Shown here: piece after piece, positions 29,889-41,048 of the stretch
Layout: every line of letters begins with the position of its first letter
Position numbering within the stretch: the first letter of the stretch is position 1
Origin: Rhodocollybia butyracea
Taxonomy: Eukaryota; Basidiomycota; Agaricomycetes; Agaricales; Omphalotaceae
Direction of reading: 5' to 3'
Length of the DNA stretch: 64,000 bases
Assembly: GCA_015501585.1 (NCBI GenBank)
Contig: JADNRY010000006.1
Span: 558,001 to 622,000 of the forward strand
Notes under the pieces: generated by a model
What the model saw: the letters and a program-made list of their open reading frames with translations, nothing else
What the model was told of the DNA's origin: nothing
The model's database searches: none
Made by a program: the position numbers and the translations under genes

Positions 29889-30640
29889 GGTGAGAGGACG
29901 ACCTTCTCCTTACCCAGTTTCCAAACGTTCGACGCGCTCAAACATTCATTTGCTCTAATAGAAACTTTGGTTCTGGGCATCAAAGCAAACTGCAAGTTCA
30001 CGGCGAGAACGATACAAGAAGGTGAAGCAGAACCATTTTAGCAAGTTTGCTCGACGAAGCTAAGAAAGTTGCATCTGTAGAATCGCGGAGACAGATGCAA
30101 GATAAGGTGTTCAAAGGCGGGAAAACGAGGATCAGTCTGTGTCGTCGAAAGGGCCTGCAGACAAAACTTTCAGCTCCAAACGATATAATATATCTACAGC
30201 TGGCGATATAACCATGGGGTGTCTGGTATGTATCTCGATCCAATGTTCTTCGGCAGTCACTGGCAACTCTGGCCTGTCACTGTTCATTGGCGTCTGTATG
30301 CCTTAGGGCGAACATTCTCTGCGCCTGGCTACTGACAACTACGTCCTTCGAAAGCTGAAGTTGAGTTCGTAACGGTGGTGCCCAGTATGTGATAATCTTA
30401 GGTGCACCAGTTCATGTTAATTGTGCAGCAGAGAATTTACTTTAAAGTGGCCTTGCATTGGTAAATGCCTCTACTCGACCCGGTCGACCTCTTTCAGTAG
30501 CTTCTGAAGCAGTGGAATCGGTTCGTGCCATATCTGCAAAGATGGTCTGGATTCTCGAGACTATTCACTCCTCCTCAATGGCAAAGCTCGGAAATCCATA
30601 CCGTAGCACCTCACTAAAGCATCCGTTTTATGGAATGAAA
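29889..30640 (+). pseudogene. Decayed partial duplicate of the upstream Myb-like gene
   Basis: The DNA resembles exons 4-7 and introns of the preceding gene. Shared words include GGACGACCTTCTCCTTACCC vs GAAGACCTTCTCCTTGCCC, TCTAATAGAAAC vs GCTTTAGAAAC, CGGCGAGAACGATACAAGAAG vs TGGCGAGAACGATACAAAAAG, a GCTCGACGAAGCTAAGAAAGTTGCA block and GTGCAGCAGAGAAT. The second half of exon 4 is missing and several stops and shifts interrupt every frame. No intact start or domain remains. Confidence 0.7.
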
Positions 30641-31331
30641 TGATCTTTTTGCAATGTTAGAACTTCTAAACTAAGAAAGTCAAAGCTGCAAATACTTAAA
30701 TAGATCTAAGATCGATCTGGAACTCTTGCCGAAAATTCGAAAATTTGCTTGTACGGGACCGTACACGTCGTACGGCTGATTGAGCCTTATTGAGCCGCGT
30801 AGTCGTATTATATCATATCCTAATATTGTACTATCTACTAAGCCCCATATTGCGACGAAAAACCAGCATTCAAATGAAAGATTCAAGCTCAAACACTACA
30901 CTCTTTACATAGCAGAATTAACGGTTTGGTCCTTCCTCCTTTCCTAAGGCTGGCCGAACATCTCTTCTGTTGTTAGAACTGACGACTTGGTGAGTCAACT
31001 CCGAGGTATACCGCGGCCTGCTCATGGGCCATGACCATGCGCATCACCTATCATACTCGTTACTACTACAGCAATCTACAATCATAGCTTGCTCGGATCT
31101 TAACACAATCTACCTTAGAATTACGGGTATGCACATTGTACCACGCATTGTACAGCAGGCAAAGTATACGACATTCAACTAAAGACGAGTATATAGAGAG
31201 ATTTATACGTAAAATTGGAGCGATGTACTTACGACGTAGCGTAGAGATTGTGAAGAGTTGCAGCCAAATACGTGGTTTGTACCGATAGTAATACTAATCC
31301 GCGTTCAGATAGCTGATACCAAATAAGGGCC
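30641..31331. other. Intergenic region upstream of uL24m
   Basis: About 0.7 kb, AT-rich, no supportable gene. It includes the promoter of the mitochondrial ribosomal protein gene. Confidence 0.45.
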
Positions 31332-32684
31332 ATGACTTTTAGGCGCTGGAGCACGTGTAAACTTTTTTTGTTTCGCCTGAGCTTCATCCTTTGGTGCGTT
31401 ATGCCGCCCACTAATAGACTCGTCGCATACGACCTTATCCATGCATTGACCAGGACATCTCGGACAACCAACTTTCGCCATCTTCTTCCTGCCCCAAAAC
31501 ACCTTGGAGAAAATCTCCAGGCATCACAATACACAGCCAACTTCAGCCCCGAAACTGTACCTGTGAAGGACCGCATAAAGTGGTGGAATATCGTTCCCGG
31601 AGACCAGATACGAGTGATTGGCGATGAAAATTCTGTAATACACCAAGTTACAGCGATAAACAAGCTTCGAAACCGAGTCTATGTGCGTGATGAAACCGCT
31701 CCGGTGAGTCAAACAGCCTACAGCTTTTTGTTTATCAGCTGAAAATATCGTTTGTAGCAAAAGGATCCCCGTGGCGCCAAGGAGAAAGAGTTTCATTATT
31801 CTTCCTGCCAACTCTTCCTGGGCAAACACGAGCTTCCACTAAAACCAGGCCAGACAGAACGCCGAGAGGTTCCGTACGTGCGCTCCTCATTCGATTGCGC
31901 AAGTTATCTGACATTTTGATAGTGTATTCGCACAGCGAATAGGAACGTCTCCGCCAGTATGGAATACCTTTTTGCGCCGATGGGTATGGGAAAGGTTTGC
32001 TACGAAGACCACGCCCGTACTACTCGAAAGTCGAAAAGAACGTATTCCTATCCCTTGGCCGAAAGAAAAAGCTCCTACTCATTCAGACGGTAAGTTGCAA
32101 TTAATATTTATATTCTTGCTGTGTGCTCAACGATCTACTTTAAAGCTACAATATATGACACGTCCAAGGAAGAAGTATCTAAAGTCACTTACAAGCCTCC
32201 ACCTTTCAATCGGACGCTTCGTGAGCCTCTTCCTAGAGTCCCCACGGAATCGGAATTCCTCCGTGCAATGTACAACCCGTCATATACTCCCTCGTTCTCC
32301 GGCTCTCAGCCGCCAGTGGAACAATATCTTTTCAGAGAGCTCTCAAATCCCCATTCACGCGCCAAGAAGATGAAGCGCTGGCAGACAGCTCAGCGAGCAA
32401 AGAGAGACTTGTTAAATCAGTATATGGACGAAGAGCTCAAACACCTAAATGGGCGTACGCGGGGTGAGGCAAGGGCGGAAGCGGCGTTCAAGTGGCGACA
32501 GGCTTTGGCGAAGGATAGCAAGGCTCGGAGGATAATGAGATGGATAAGACTCGGGGGACAGGCAAGGTTCGAGAAGAAGATTCGCAGGAAAGTGAGGAAG
32601 GAGGAGAAAAAGAAGCAGAGATTAGCTGCCATGGTTTTGACGGAAGAACCCAACCAGATCATACCGAAAGATCTTGTTGTCTAG
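31332..32684 (+). CDS. MRPL40: Mitochondrial large-subunit ribosomal protein uL24m
   Basis: Four exons (31332-31703, 31758-31873, 31923-32089, 32146-32684) give 397 aa, or 374 from the second in-frame Met at 31401. The KOW-type core reads KDRIKWWNIVPGDQIRVIGD, then HQVTAINKLRNRVYV, then KEKEFHYSSCQLFLGKHELP, as in fungal uL24m (yeast Mrpl40). The C-terminal half is a long basic, helical extension (RRIMRWIRLGGQARFEKKIR, then KEEKKKQR), usual for fungal mitoribosomal proteins. The N-terminus lacks acidic residues and could be the import signal. Which Met is used cannot be decided here; the second gives the more usual N-terminus. Confidence 0.85.
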
Positions 32685-33284
32685 ATTCTCATAATTTTCG
32701 GAATAAAACTAGTGGTAATACATCCTTTTCTAATACAACATATGGAAAAAAGGGATACTAGCACAGACAATTCCTACAACTGTGGTATACTTGGTCATTC
32801 CACTCGTAGAGTATGGAGCAAATTGTTCCTTTGTACTCTATATGATTAGAGGCAGCTCAAGGGGCAGGTGCTGGTTTAAGCATGAGGAGGGAAAGGAAGA
32901 ATTCAAGTGCGAGCCTGACAAGTACAACGAGAAAATTATAGGACTGGAGAAGGTTGTTGCATCGAAGAAAGGTTGGAATTGGAATGGTTGGAACTGGTCA
33001 CGGATGGTGAGCCCAACAACAACGCCTTCTTTGGGTACCTGCATAGGATCGCAGGGATGGAATAGGAATGGGAGTTGGATCTATTGCCGCAACGATATGG
33101 ACCTTCCACCATTTCCCCCGCCAGCTTGCTCTAGTTTGGCAATTCATCATGCATTTACGCGTTTTAGACTCTTCGGCTGAGACCAATCTAGGTAAAGATG
33201 ATTCTCCCATTGGTCATCTGGAAGCCTCCTGTAATAATAAACAAGCTAGATACACCAAGTCAGAGCAACAACACAACTCTTACC
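32685..33284. other. Intergenic region between uL24m and a hypothetical gene
   Basis: About 0.6 kb between converging genes. Open frames here are short and without splice partners. A GAAAGGTTGGAATTGGAATGGTTGGAACTGG simple-repeat patch lies near 32970-33000. Confidence 0.4.
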
Positions 33285-33761
33285 TCAATCCTCAAGGAAA
33301 CTCTCATGTTGGCGCTCTGGTAGAGGTACCGCCGCCACAATGAGATTGAAGTTGGCCTGCAGCAAAAGTCCTTCGGAGACCATAGAAGACAACAGGTCCC
33401 TCATCCACACACGGCAGCCATTCAGCCTCGAAGCTGAGATAAACTGTACCGCGGTGGCTAGTTCGAGGATTTTGTCACGTTCAACGCGAGTGTAATATTT
33501 CCCCAGATCGAAGAAGGTGTTGGTTACACCATTCAAAAGCGATCTTTCATCACACATTTTGGCAACAGGAGAGCTATATTCGTACATGCCGTTCTGTCCG
33601 CCTAGCTGTACGATCTGCGTAACAACAGTTGTTCCCAGAGTGGAAGGGTTGGACCAAATGAGGGAAACGTGACGCTCACCACCAGTGTAGCGTAGCCCAG
33701 CAGCCTGGATACAAAGCTTCTTGTTTGAGTTGTCATCAGGGAACCAAGAGTACACATTCAT
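33285..33761 (-). CDS. Uncharacterised 158-aa protein, possibly lineage-specific
   Basis: A single open frame from ATG at 33761 to 33285. The sequence looks like a real globular protein: MNVYSWFPDDNSNKKLCIQA, GGERHVSLIWSN, VVTQIVQLGGQNGMYEYSSP, TNTFFDLGKYYTRVERDKIL and NGCRVWMRDLL. It is acidic to neutral, with no signal peptide, membrane segment or motif I recognise. A possible upstream non-coding exon ends in ..TTACAG just before the ATG. I do not recognise the family; compositional coherence and codon use are the main support. Confidence 0.5.
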   Translation of the reverse strand: MNVYSWFPDDNSNKKLCIQAAGLRYTGGERHVSLIWSNPSTLGTTVVTQIVQLGGQNGMYEYSSPVAKMCDERSLLNGVTNTFFDLGKYYTRVERDKILELATAVQFISASRLNGCRVWMRDLLSSMVSEGLLLQANFNLIVAAVPLPERQHESFLED

Positions 33762-34068
33762 GGTTACTGTAAGTGCGTTATCAGTAGCAACGATGGGGGA
33801 TTGCAGTAAGCTTAGGGAAGACCTTGATCATGAGTTGAACAAGTTTTAAGGAATCAGGAATCAAGATGTTGATAAGTTGTTCGCTGTTGTCCGAATTCCC
33901 AGGCCTAGCCGTGATGCCGCTAATCTGCCGGCTCTGGAAATTATATTCACGCCGGACGGCTAGAACTAGTCTGCCATCACAGCTTATATAATATGCCTAG
34001 GATAAGATAAGATAGAAAGAGCGCTTAGTGTAATTAAACTGGCTTGTCGTCGTCCGAAAGCGACCTTC
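33762..34068. promoter_or_regulatory. Shared upstream region of hypothetical gene and ENT
   Basis: 307 bp between divergent start codons. A TATATAATAT stretch lies at about 33986-33995, upstream of the + strand gene. Confidence 0.35.
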
Positions 34069-35745
34069 ATGTCTCCTTCGTCACCAGCGGCATTATATCA
34101 TGCAATCCCTCAAGTCCCAGCTGCCTCAAACTCTATCATCGGCCAACCTGACATTGACCTTGACCACGAAGAAATCGAACCAGTAGCTGTACTGCCGTCT
34201 GTTGATACACGGATTCGATGGATACACTTTGTTTTGGGTGAGTTTGCAAGTATTTCTTCTTCGTTTACTCAGACCTTCTACTACAGGATGTGCTGTTCTG
34301 CTTCCTTGGAATGGTTAGCCTTGGCCGTTCTCGTCCTGTCCTGGGTGAATGAACTCTGCTTATGTGCCGCGTTAGCCTTGATTACTGCCATCCCCTACTT
34401 CTTATCAAGACTAGATGGATCGTCGGTACAATCGACGTTTACTTCATATCTCTCAATAACTTTCACAGCTGCCAATTTTCTCTTCTTGGCACACGCAACG
34501 GCAACCGCGAAACAGGTAAGCCAGTAGCTGGTTGGGTGTTCACAAGCTGTACAAAGAGTTCTGCTAGATGATTCCATCCCGTCAGACGATGATATCACTC
34601 CTCGGTCTTGCGGCACTAAACTTTCTCCTCACCCTTAGCACGCTCATAACCCTTTCTCCCAGCATTTTCTTCGCGTTTGTCTTGCTCAACGGTATCGTTC
34701 AAGCTGCATTCGGCTCTTATTTGCAAAACTCGGTCATTGCAGTTGCATCTTTGTTCGGCCCAGCAGCTGTCCAACCAATGCTTTCTGGACAAGCTGCAGT
34801 CGCTGTTGTAGTCAGCGCCGTTCAGGTCCTCAGCGCTCTAATATCTGTTGACAATAGTTCAAAGTCAATCGACGGAATAAGAATCTCGAATCGTAGTCGA
34901 GATGCAGAAGCGAGTTCTGCATTCATATTCTTTGGCCTTTCGACGATCTTTTTGTTGTTCTCAGCGGCAGCTCAACGATGGCTGGTTTCAATGCCAGCAT
35001 ACTACGCCGTAGCAGGCACATTAGAGGCCGGAAAGACTAGGTCCGAACTTGGTACAGATGACGAGCAGCGTGCCCTTGTTTCTAGCGGTCCATCACAAGC
35101 TTTCTCTGAAAAGCAAAGGATCTTGCGCGTAGCCAAAACGAACGCCTTGTTTGAGATCGCAGTAGCCTACGTCTTCTTGGTGACTCTGGTATGCCAATGG
35201 TGCTCTTTGCTGCGTATAACTCTAAACTGTATTGATAGACTGTGTTTCCACCAATCACTGCGTCCGTTCAGTCTGTCAATCCAAATATTCATCCCCTGCT
35301 GTTCACATCTATTCACTTTCTTGTGTTCGGCCTGGGCGACCTTTTCGGGAGGTACATTTGCTCGTTTCAGCAACTACTCATATGGTCCGCCAAACGATTG
35401 TTGGTTCTATCGCTTTCTAGGACGCTGTTCATTGGACTGTTCCTCTTGTGTAACATCCAGCGACCTGCGAGTTCTCCGATTCCTGCTGCGCCAATTATCA
35501 ACTCGGACTTTTTGTTCATGTTGATACTTTTTGCGTTCGGGCTGTCGAATGGCTATGTGTCGAGCATGTGTATGATGTCCGCTCCGTCTTTGGAACATAA
35601 TCCAAGATTAAAGGGGCAGAGAGAAGATGTGGATGTTGCTGCAACTGTGTCGCAGTTTTGCCTCATCGGCGGGTTAGTTTTAGGGTCCATTGTGAGCTTT
35701 ATCGTGCGAGGAGCGGTGTGTGCGTGTAATCCATTCACATCATGA
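34069..35745 (+). CDS. Equilibrative nucleoside transporter (ENT/SLC29 family)
   Basis: Five exons (34069-34237, 34287-34313, 34376-34515, 34568-35188, 35239-35745) give 487 aa. The ENT start signature is split by introns: RWIHFVLGCAVLLPWNALIT and then AIPYFLSRL. Several hydrophobic helices follow, with the family's FGSYLQNSV-like stretch, GQAAVAVVVS, a hydrophilic loop around residues 260-310, then TVFPPITASV, GDLFGRY and a C-terminal GLVLGSIVSFIVRGAVCACNPF. About ten to eleven transmembrane segments are expected. ENT proteins carry nucleosides and bases across plasma or vacuolar membranes. Exon 2 is only 27 nt and encodes the LLPWN core. Confidence 0.92.
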
Positions 35746-36074
35746 TTTAACCTCGAAGACAATGCGTTGTTGTAGCAATTGTACACTATAATCATATATT
35801 GCAGTTGTGTGTTTTCATTACATGGAATAATATAGTTACTTGCTGTGACCAGCGTGGTCTTAATACTGACGAGCTAGGATACATACGGAGTGGTATCCTG
35901 ATACCACTCCACTAAATAGAGTATGCAAAGGTATAAGTGCTCTGAGAGACTAGAACGATAAAGCCCAATAGGAAAAGATTCGGAAGGCAGGAGAAGGATA
36001 GTATGATAGCAGCGCGTCAACAGCTCTTTGTATCGATTGCGAAAGATCTGTTCGCTTTTGTTGACATCCCGGAT
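35746..36074. other. Convergent 3' region with a strong hairpin
   Basis: 329 bp between the ENT stop and the stop of the minus-strand neighbour. It holds the inverted repeat at 35887-35910 and little else. Confidence 0.5.
35887..35910. repeat. Perfect 11-bp inverted repeat, 2-base loop
   Basis: GGAGTGGTATC, then CT, then GATACCACTCC. It lies between two convergent genes and would fold into a stable hairpin in either transcript. Confidence 0.6.
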
Positions 36075-37020
36075 TCATCTCGAGGATAGCATAGGTTGCC
36101 AGACACCATATGAGATTTCTTCAAGGTGGTGTAGGTCTACCCGATCCCAAGGAATTGGTATACGGTTGGCCTACATGAAGTATCGATGAGCAATAGTCCT
36201 TGAGAGCGAAAGAAAAGAACGGACCTGCAGATAGTGCACGCATGCTCTCGAAACACGCCGTGCCAACGTCTGTAGATTTATTCGACTATCGTAAGAGGAT
36301 TCGATGGGAATTTCATATGTTAGGGAGTTGTAGCCAGCCCACTACGAAAGCTGGTATGTAAGTATACTCTCCTGGTAAAATCTAACGATAGCTTACTCTG
36401 ATTTTGAGATAAATTGTGTTTCGTCTATCCACGTGCAGGTCGTGGACAGAATAATAATCGTTGTTCGATAATCTAGTATATCCCTGTGCTTCGGCCAAGG
36501 ATATTCCTGCCATAAAGCCTCCGCGTCTTTTGAATTTAATATGCACCCCACTGGCACGACGAAATGTGTCCATTGCGGGTGGACGAGGAACGTATGACAC
36601 AGCGGATACTGTAGAGTGTCGTCGAGGACGAGTCAAGCTCATCGCTGAGACCGGCCGTCCGGCCACAGGGTAATAGGGTTCTCGGACGCTCATGTCGTCG
36701 TAAGCTGCTACATCAAAAACACATTTGAACGACCTTACTGATGTAAAGAAATAGCCGACGCACTAGGACCCATCACCATGGGTGTAACGGAGTGCCCTCC
36801 ATACATATCATACGGTTGTGTGTACTGCTGAAGGACACAATGTTAATTTGTCGAAATTTGGATGATTTAGAATGCCCCTTACTCCTCCTCCATACATTGG
36901 ATCGTAATAATGTTCTTGATCGTACCCGCCATACATAGATGGTCGGCGAGACATAGAGTGGGGATTATAACCATCATAACCGTGACCAGCATCAAATGTG
37001 GAAGGAAATACGAGAGCCAT
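36075..37020 (-). CDS. Conserved-looking 239-aa protein of unknown function
   Basis: Exons 37020-36883, 36827-36770, 36707-36397, 36341-36225 and 36170-36075 give 239 aa. The N-terminal half is Gly/Tyr/Ser/Pro-rich (MSRRPSMYGGYDQEHYYDP, SVREPYYPVAGRPVSAMSL). The C-terminal half is an ordered domain: GVHIKFKRRGGFMAGISL, GYTRLSNNDYYSVHDLH, IYLKIRWAGYNSLTYEIP, RRVSRACVHYLQANRIPIPW and EEISYGVWQPML. I have seen this architecture as a hypothetical protein in agaricomycetes (perhaps DUF6741), but the name is uncertain. The second intron uses a weak donor (GG|GTCCTA); the obvious GTAAGG donor 31 bp downstream would break the frame. Confidence 0.65.
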
Positions 37021-38192
37021 ACTGTGGAAAGGACGAGCCGAATATTGCTTTCGCACACCGCCTCTTATACGCAAGGAAAAAGATACAACGCGGCTTTGAG
37101 AAAAGTGATCAGCCTCGAGGAGAGGATGCGGCTCCCTGCCAGTCGAGCAGCGGTAACAGTAATTAAAGGTGGTTTATGCCAGAAAGCTCTCTCAGGTCTG
37201 GTTAGCGTTCAAAGGGTGGCTTTACGGTTCCACCTCACGTGTTGGTTCCGAACGACGCCGTTTTGATTCTTGAAGCATATAGTCACAATGGTTTGAGGAA
37301 CTTGTTTACTCGTTTGAGTACACTTTATGATAAATCATCAAAAGATCAAGCATTAGCGAACATGTGGGGACTCAAGTAGACGCTTGATAGACGAGGACTT
37401 GAAGCTAGTACTGAGAAGAATCGGACTCCCGGACTCGAGTTGCTGATTTGTCCATTAAATTGGGACGGTCGGCGGCGCTGTATGTCGCTAAGATGGAGGC
37501 CAAAAGCGAGACGACAACACTGTGCAAGTAACTGAGCAAATGAGGTGAGGGTTCGGAAGAAAGTCTGAGAAAGGCGAATGACGCCACACGAGACGAACAC
37601 GTGTAGTAACGCAATCACTCGTTCGTTCATTTACCTGAAACACATAAGTCCCCTTGAGACACTGCGAAACTGCCCATACATGTATGCGAGGTTTCCGCCT
37701 ACAAAGTTCCCGGATCTTCAACTTGGATCGTAAAACGTGGCCTCCACTGAGGCTGCAGAAGTGCATGAGCTGGCCAACCAATCCAGTTTCAAGCTGCACT
37801 ACAGCGGCAGGTAGATATTGGCGACTCGGCCCTGCTGGAACATTCCACAAGTGACCCACGAAGACATAGGACATGCTCTGCTCCTAGGTAAGTCTTCTCG
37901 TCGCCTAGTATATCTCTGGCTATCGGCAGAAGCCTCTGCAATAGTAGTTGGAATGAGGGTTAATACAATGACCCGCGTCGATCGGCGAGGACCACCCTCC
38001 AAACTCCTCCAACTCCCATCCGAGGTTACCGAAACCCAGCAGCAGAATCACCTCAAGAGCGAGATGATCTAGTATACTCGAATTCGAGCTTCAGGAGGTG
38101 AATAAGACGAACATAGTACACTGATCTAATAGATGGCCACAGTCAAATAGAGATCTCAACAATGTACAGCGGCTATTTTTTTGAATCCCAAA
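37021..38192. other. Gene-poor region with one doubtful minus-strand ORF
   Basis: Within about 1.2 kb the only coherent frame is on the minus strand, about 37874-37635 (MSYVFVGHLWNVPAGPSRQY.. to ..LKGTYVFQ, followed by a GTAAAT donor). It has no recognised motif and no convincing continuation, so it is noted rather than called. Confidence 0.3.
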
Positions 38193-40638
38193 TTAGTAGA
38201 TATATCTGAACGAATTCACCAAAGCTTCCTCTTGCAGTGTGGATGCATGAACCAGTCTAAAAGAAGCGGAGTAAGATATTGTTAGCCATTCAATGATTCG
38301 TCACCTACTCTGCGCTCCGCTCGACTGTCTTCTTGTCAGTAATATAAGCTTCGATTTCACCCCTGTCTAACTTCTTGTTCTCGGATACCAGGTACTGTCG
38401 ATAAGCTAGGATTATGTCAGTCAAGAATGCCACACCAGGTTGTAACGACTCACCAAACGCAATGCTCAGACTCAGAACCATCAGGCATATCTCGGTGACG
38501 AAGGATTGCCAGTAGTGTCTACCCCATTTCGTGGGCCATAAATACGAAGTTGGAATCTAAATACTGCGTTACTATTTATCTTAAACGAAAACTGAAACCG
38601 TTTGACCTGTCCAATGTTAGCGAAGGCATTAATGAAAGCAATGGATGCCGCGCGCTTGATGGGAGGTCTTGGAAGTGAAGTGCTGATCCATCCTAATGTA
38701 ATGATTCCACCTATGGTGTCTGTGAGCGCAGTGAGCTGATATAAAATGTGGATAGCACAATACCACTGAAGCCCATACACATCCCGAAAAGGGACACATA
38801 TTTGCCGGCCACTGTCTTGGCTATGTATGATTCGGTTAGAATTTGAAGAGAAAATCCATAGCCATCTTACAGGTCAGAGCGACGATATACCCGAGAATAG
38901 CAAAGCCATACGATCCAGCGAGATGAAAGAACTTTTCTCCCGTACGATCAGAGTTCCAAGAATTAACCAGAGCATACAAGGTTGCAAATGCCCACGGAGG
39001 AAACGTGAGGAGTAGAGTGATTGTAGTGGAAAATCTGAAGGAGAGCATACATTTTAGCTGTGATTTGTACTGCTCGTGAAAGTCATTTACCCGAGCGTGC
39101 CAGTGATCGTTGGCATATATGCTGCAAACGACAAACCCATGATGTACGTAAAATACATGAAACTAAAAGTATCGGTTGTCGATTAAAAATCGTTAAAAAT
39201 CGAGGATACTTACGCTAGAATCCAGACCTTGAGATCGGTGATAGCTAACCACAGGCCTGATAAGATCCCAGCGCCAGACTTTTCATCATCTTCCGGGTTA
39301 TCAATTAGACCAACGTCCACAACCAAGCGGCCTTGTGCAATGAAACGTTCGCGGTCGGAAAGCCAAGAAGTACTGGAATCAATCGTGTTAACCTCTGTGA
39401 CAATGAACCGAAGCAAGTACCTAGACGGATAGTCGGCCAAAATAAAGGGCAGCAAAAGTCCAAAAGCGACGGTGATGCTTCCTTCAATAATGAATAGCTG
39501 GACGAAATCAAAATCCTAAAATCGAGTTGGAATAGGATAAACCTACCCATCTCCAGCCTTTGACGCCCTCGCGCCTTCCATTCCGCTCAAAATTCCCGCA
39601 GCAAGTAGACCACCGAGGCCTATGGCATGTGAGACGTGAAGCAGCGCTTGTTATTCACTGCATACCTTGAGCCAACATATTCCCAGCATTCAGGCTATCA
39701 AAAATGAATATCCATCTGGATGATGGTGTAAAACTCCTCACAGAGCAATACGAAAGCCAAGTTCTTTGCGTGTATACCACCGAGAAAGATAATAGACGGC
39801 GCAAGGGTAGAATGCAGCCTCTAAAAGCAGGGTGAGAGTTGAATGGGGACATACGGGTCATACTTACCAACGAAACCAAGGAAGAATCGGCACACGACAA
39901 GATGAGAGAAGTCTTGGCATAACTAGTGCAAGGGGTTAGCTTGCATGAGACGAGTTTGTTCTTGAGGGAAGATATTACAGATGTTAACGCTGATATCGCA
40001 CCCCAGAGAGACACTACTGTGGCCATGAACAGCCTAGGCTTCGGAATAGTGTTCATAACGAGATTACCGGGTACTTGCATCTGCAGCATGGCTTTGAAAT
40101 GTAGAAAGATAATAGCAAGTGGAACATAACACGCACGAAAATATAGCCAGCAAACAGTATCGAGATGCATGTGGAATACTCAGTGTCGGAAAGATTTAAA
40201 TCGCTTTGTAGACCTTTCAGACGAGCATTGGCCAAACTTCCTCGCTGGAGGATGCTATCAAGAAAGGCACGAAAAGGACGACATATTACCCACGTCCTTG
40301 TCGATTGTCAAGCGAACAAATTATACCTCCAAAATACAGATGTACTCACAAGAAAATTAAGGATGAAAAGCTTGAATAAACAGAGGTCATGAAAAGCTTG
40401 AATAAACAGAGGTCAGTGGCTCTGTTCTTGACAGAGAATGTAACACCCACAATAACCAATGCGGGCTACGAATCACATTGAAGTCAAAGAAGGGTAGGCA
40501 TCGGATTGGACAACAGCGTACCAGACATCTTGTGTCGATTTTCCTTACCAAACTACTCTCCTCATGATAGCTCCACTCGACTGTGATCCTGGAACGTGAA
40601 GATGTGTCGGCAAATTCTGGACTTGACATGGTTTTCAT
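38193..40638 (-). CDS. MFS permease, allantoate/nicotinate (Dal5/Tna1) type, possibly impaired
   Basis: About 17 exons; well supported ones run from 40244-40137 through 40080-39979, 39922-39868, 39820-39742, 39694-39666, 39619-39547, 39497-39421, 39372-39214, 39162-39091, 39034-38871, 38820-38764, 38710-38607, 38556-38454, 38405-38309 and 38256-38193. Motifs are RGSLANARLKGLQSDLNL, QVPGNLVMN, CRFFLGFVEAAFYPC and YYLSRWYTRKELGFRIA, typical of anion:cation symporters for organic acids or amides. The N-terminal exon (MKTMSSPEF..SSLVRKIDTRC, from 40638) is plausible, but the exon that should encode helix 1 cannot be resolved; a 26-bp tandem duplication sits there. A base also appears missing in the CCC run at 39566-39568 (needed for ARGVKGWRW). 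Other motifs are intact. Confidence 0.82.
40363..40414. repeat. Perfect tandem duplication, 2 x 26 bp
   Basis: Two adjacent identical copies (40363-40388 and 40389-40414) beginning ATGAAAAGCTTGAATAAAC. 26 is not a multiple of three. It lies where the first transmembrane exon of the MFS gene is expected. Confidence 0.9.
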
Positions 40639-41048
40639 CGGAGTGCACCTAGTGAAGCATATGGGGTCTTTTAAAGACACTAGATAGGTACCTATTACCA
40701 AGTACCATTTGCGCTATGATCGTAAATATCATAATATGTACCCTGACCATAGCAGGCCGCGACATACAGTCTTGCAGCCTCTGGAAGAGCCTAAGGGAGT
40801 TTCGACCCCAAGATCATCCAATCGGAGCTGCGACTCTGCGAGCTTCTAAATGAATATATCTCGGATGATCCTTACTAGATTTTTGCGCTAACTTAAGATA
40901 TGATAGAATCTCTTGTAAATACATAAGTAAGCGTGTGGGATTATCGGGTGCGGATGGCTCTATCCGTCTTCTCGGAACAGCGGAGCAGGTTTCCGCTGTA
41001 TTCAGAGAACTCTTTCGCAATGTATGCACACCTCACTTCAATCCATCG
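40639..41048. promoter_or_regulatory. Divergent upstream region of the MFS permease and the aldolase
   Basis: About 410 bp between start codons; no gene. The arrangement would allow joint regulation of transporter and aldolase. Confidence 0.4.

Noticed and set aside
36708..36738. Apparent intron with a perfect GTAAGG donor in the 239-aa unknown gene
   Set aside because: It would be only 31 bp and would put the conserved downstream domain out of frame; the upstream GTCCTA donor keeps the frame.
37488..37874. Minus-strand ORF beginning MSYVFVGHLW
   Set aside because: About 80 residues are coherent up to a possible donor, but no recognised motif and no convincing next exon were found.
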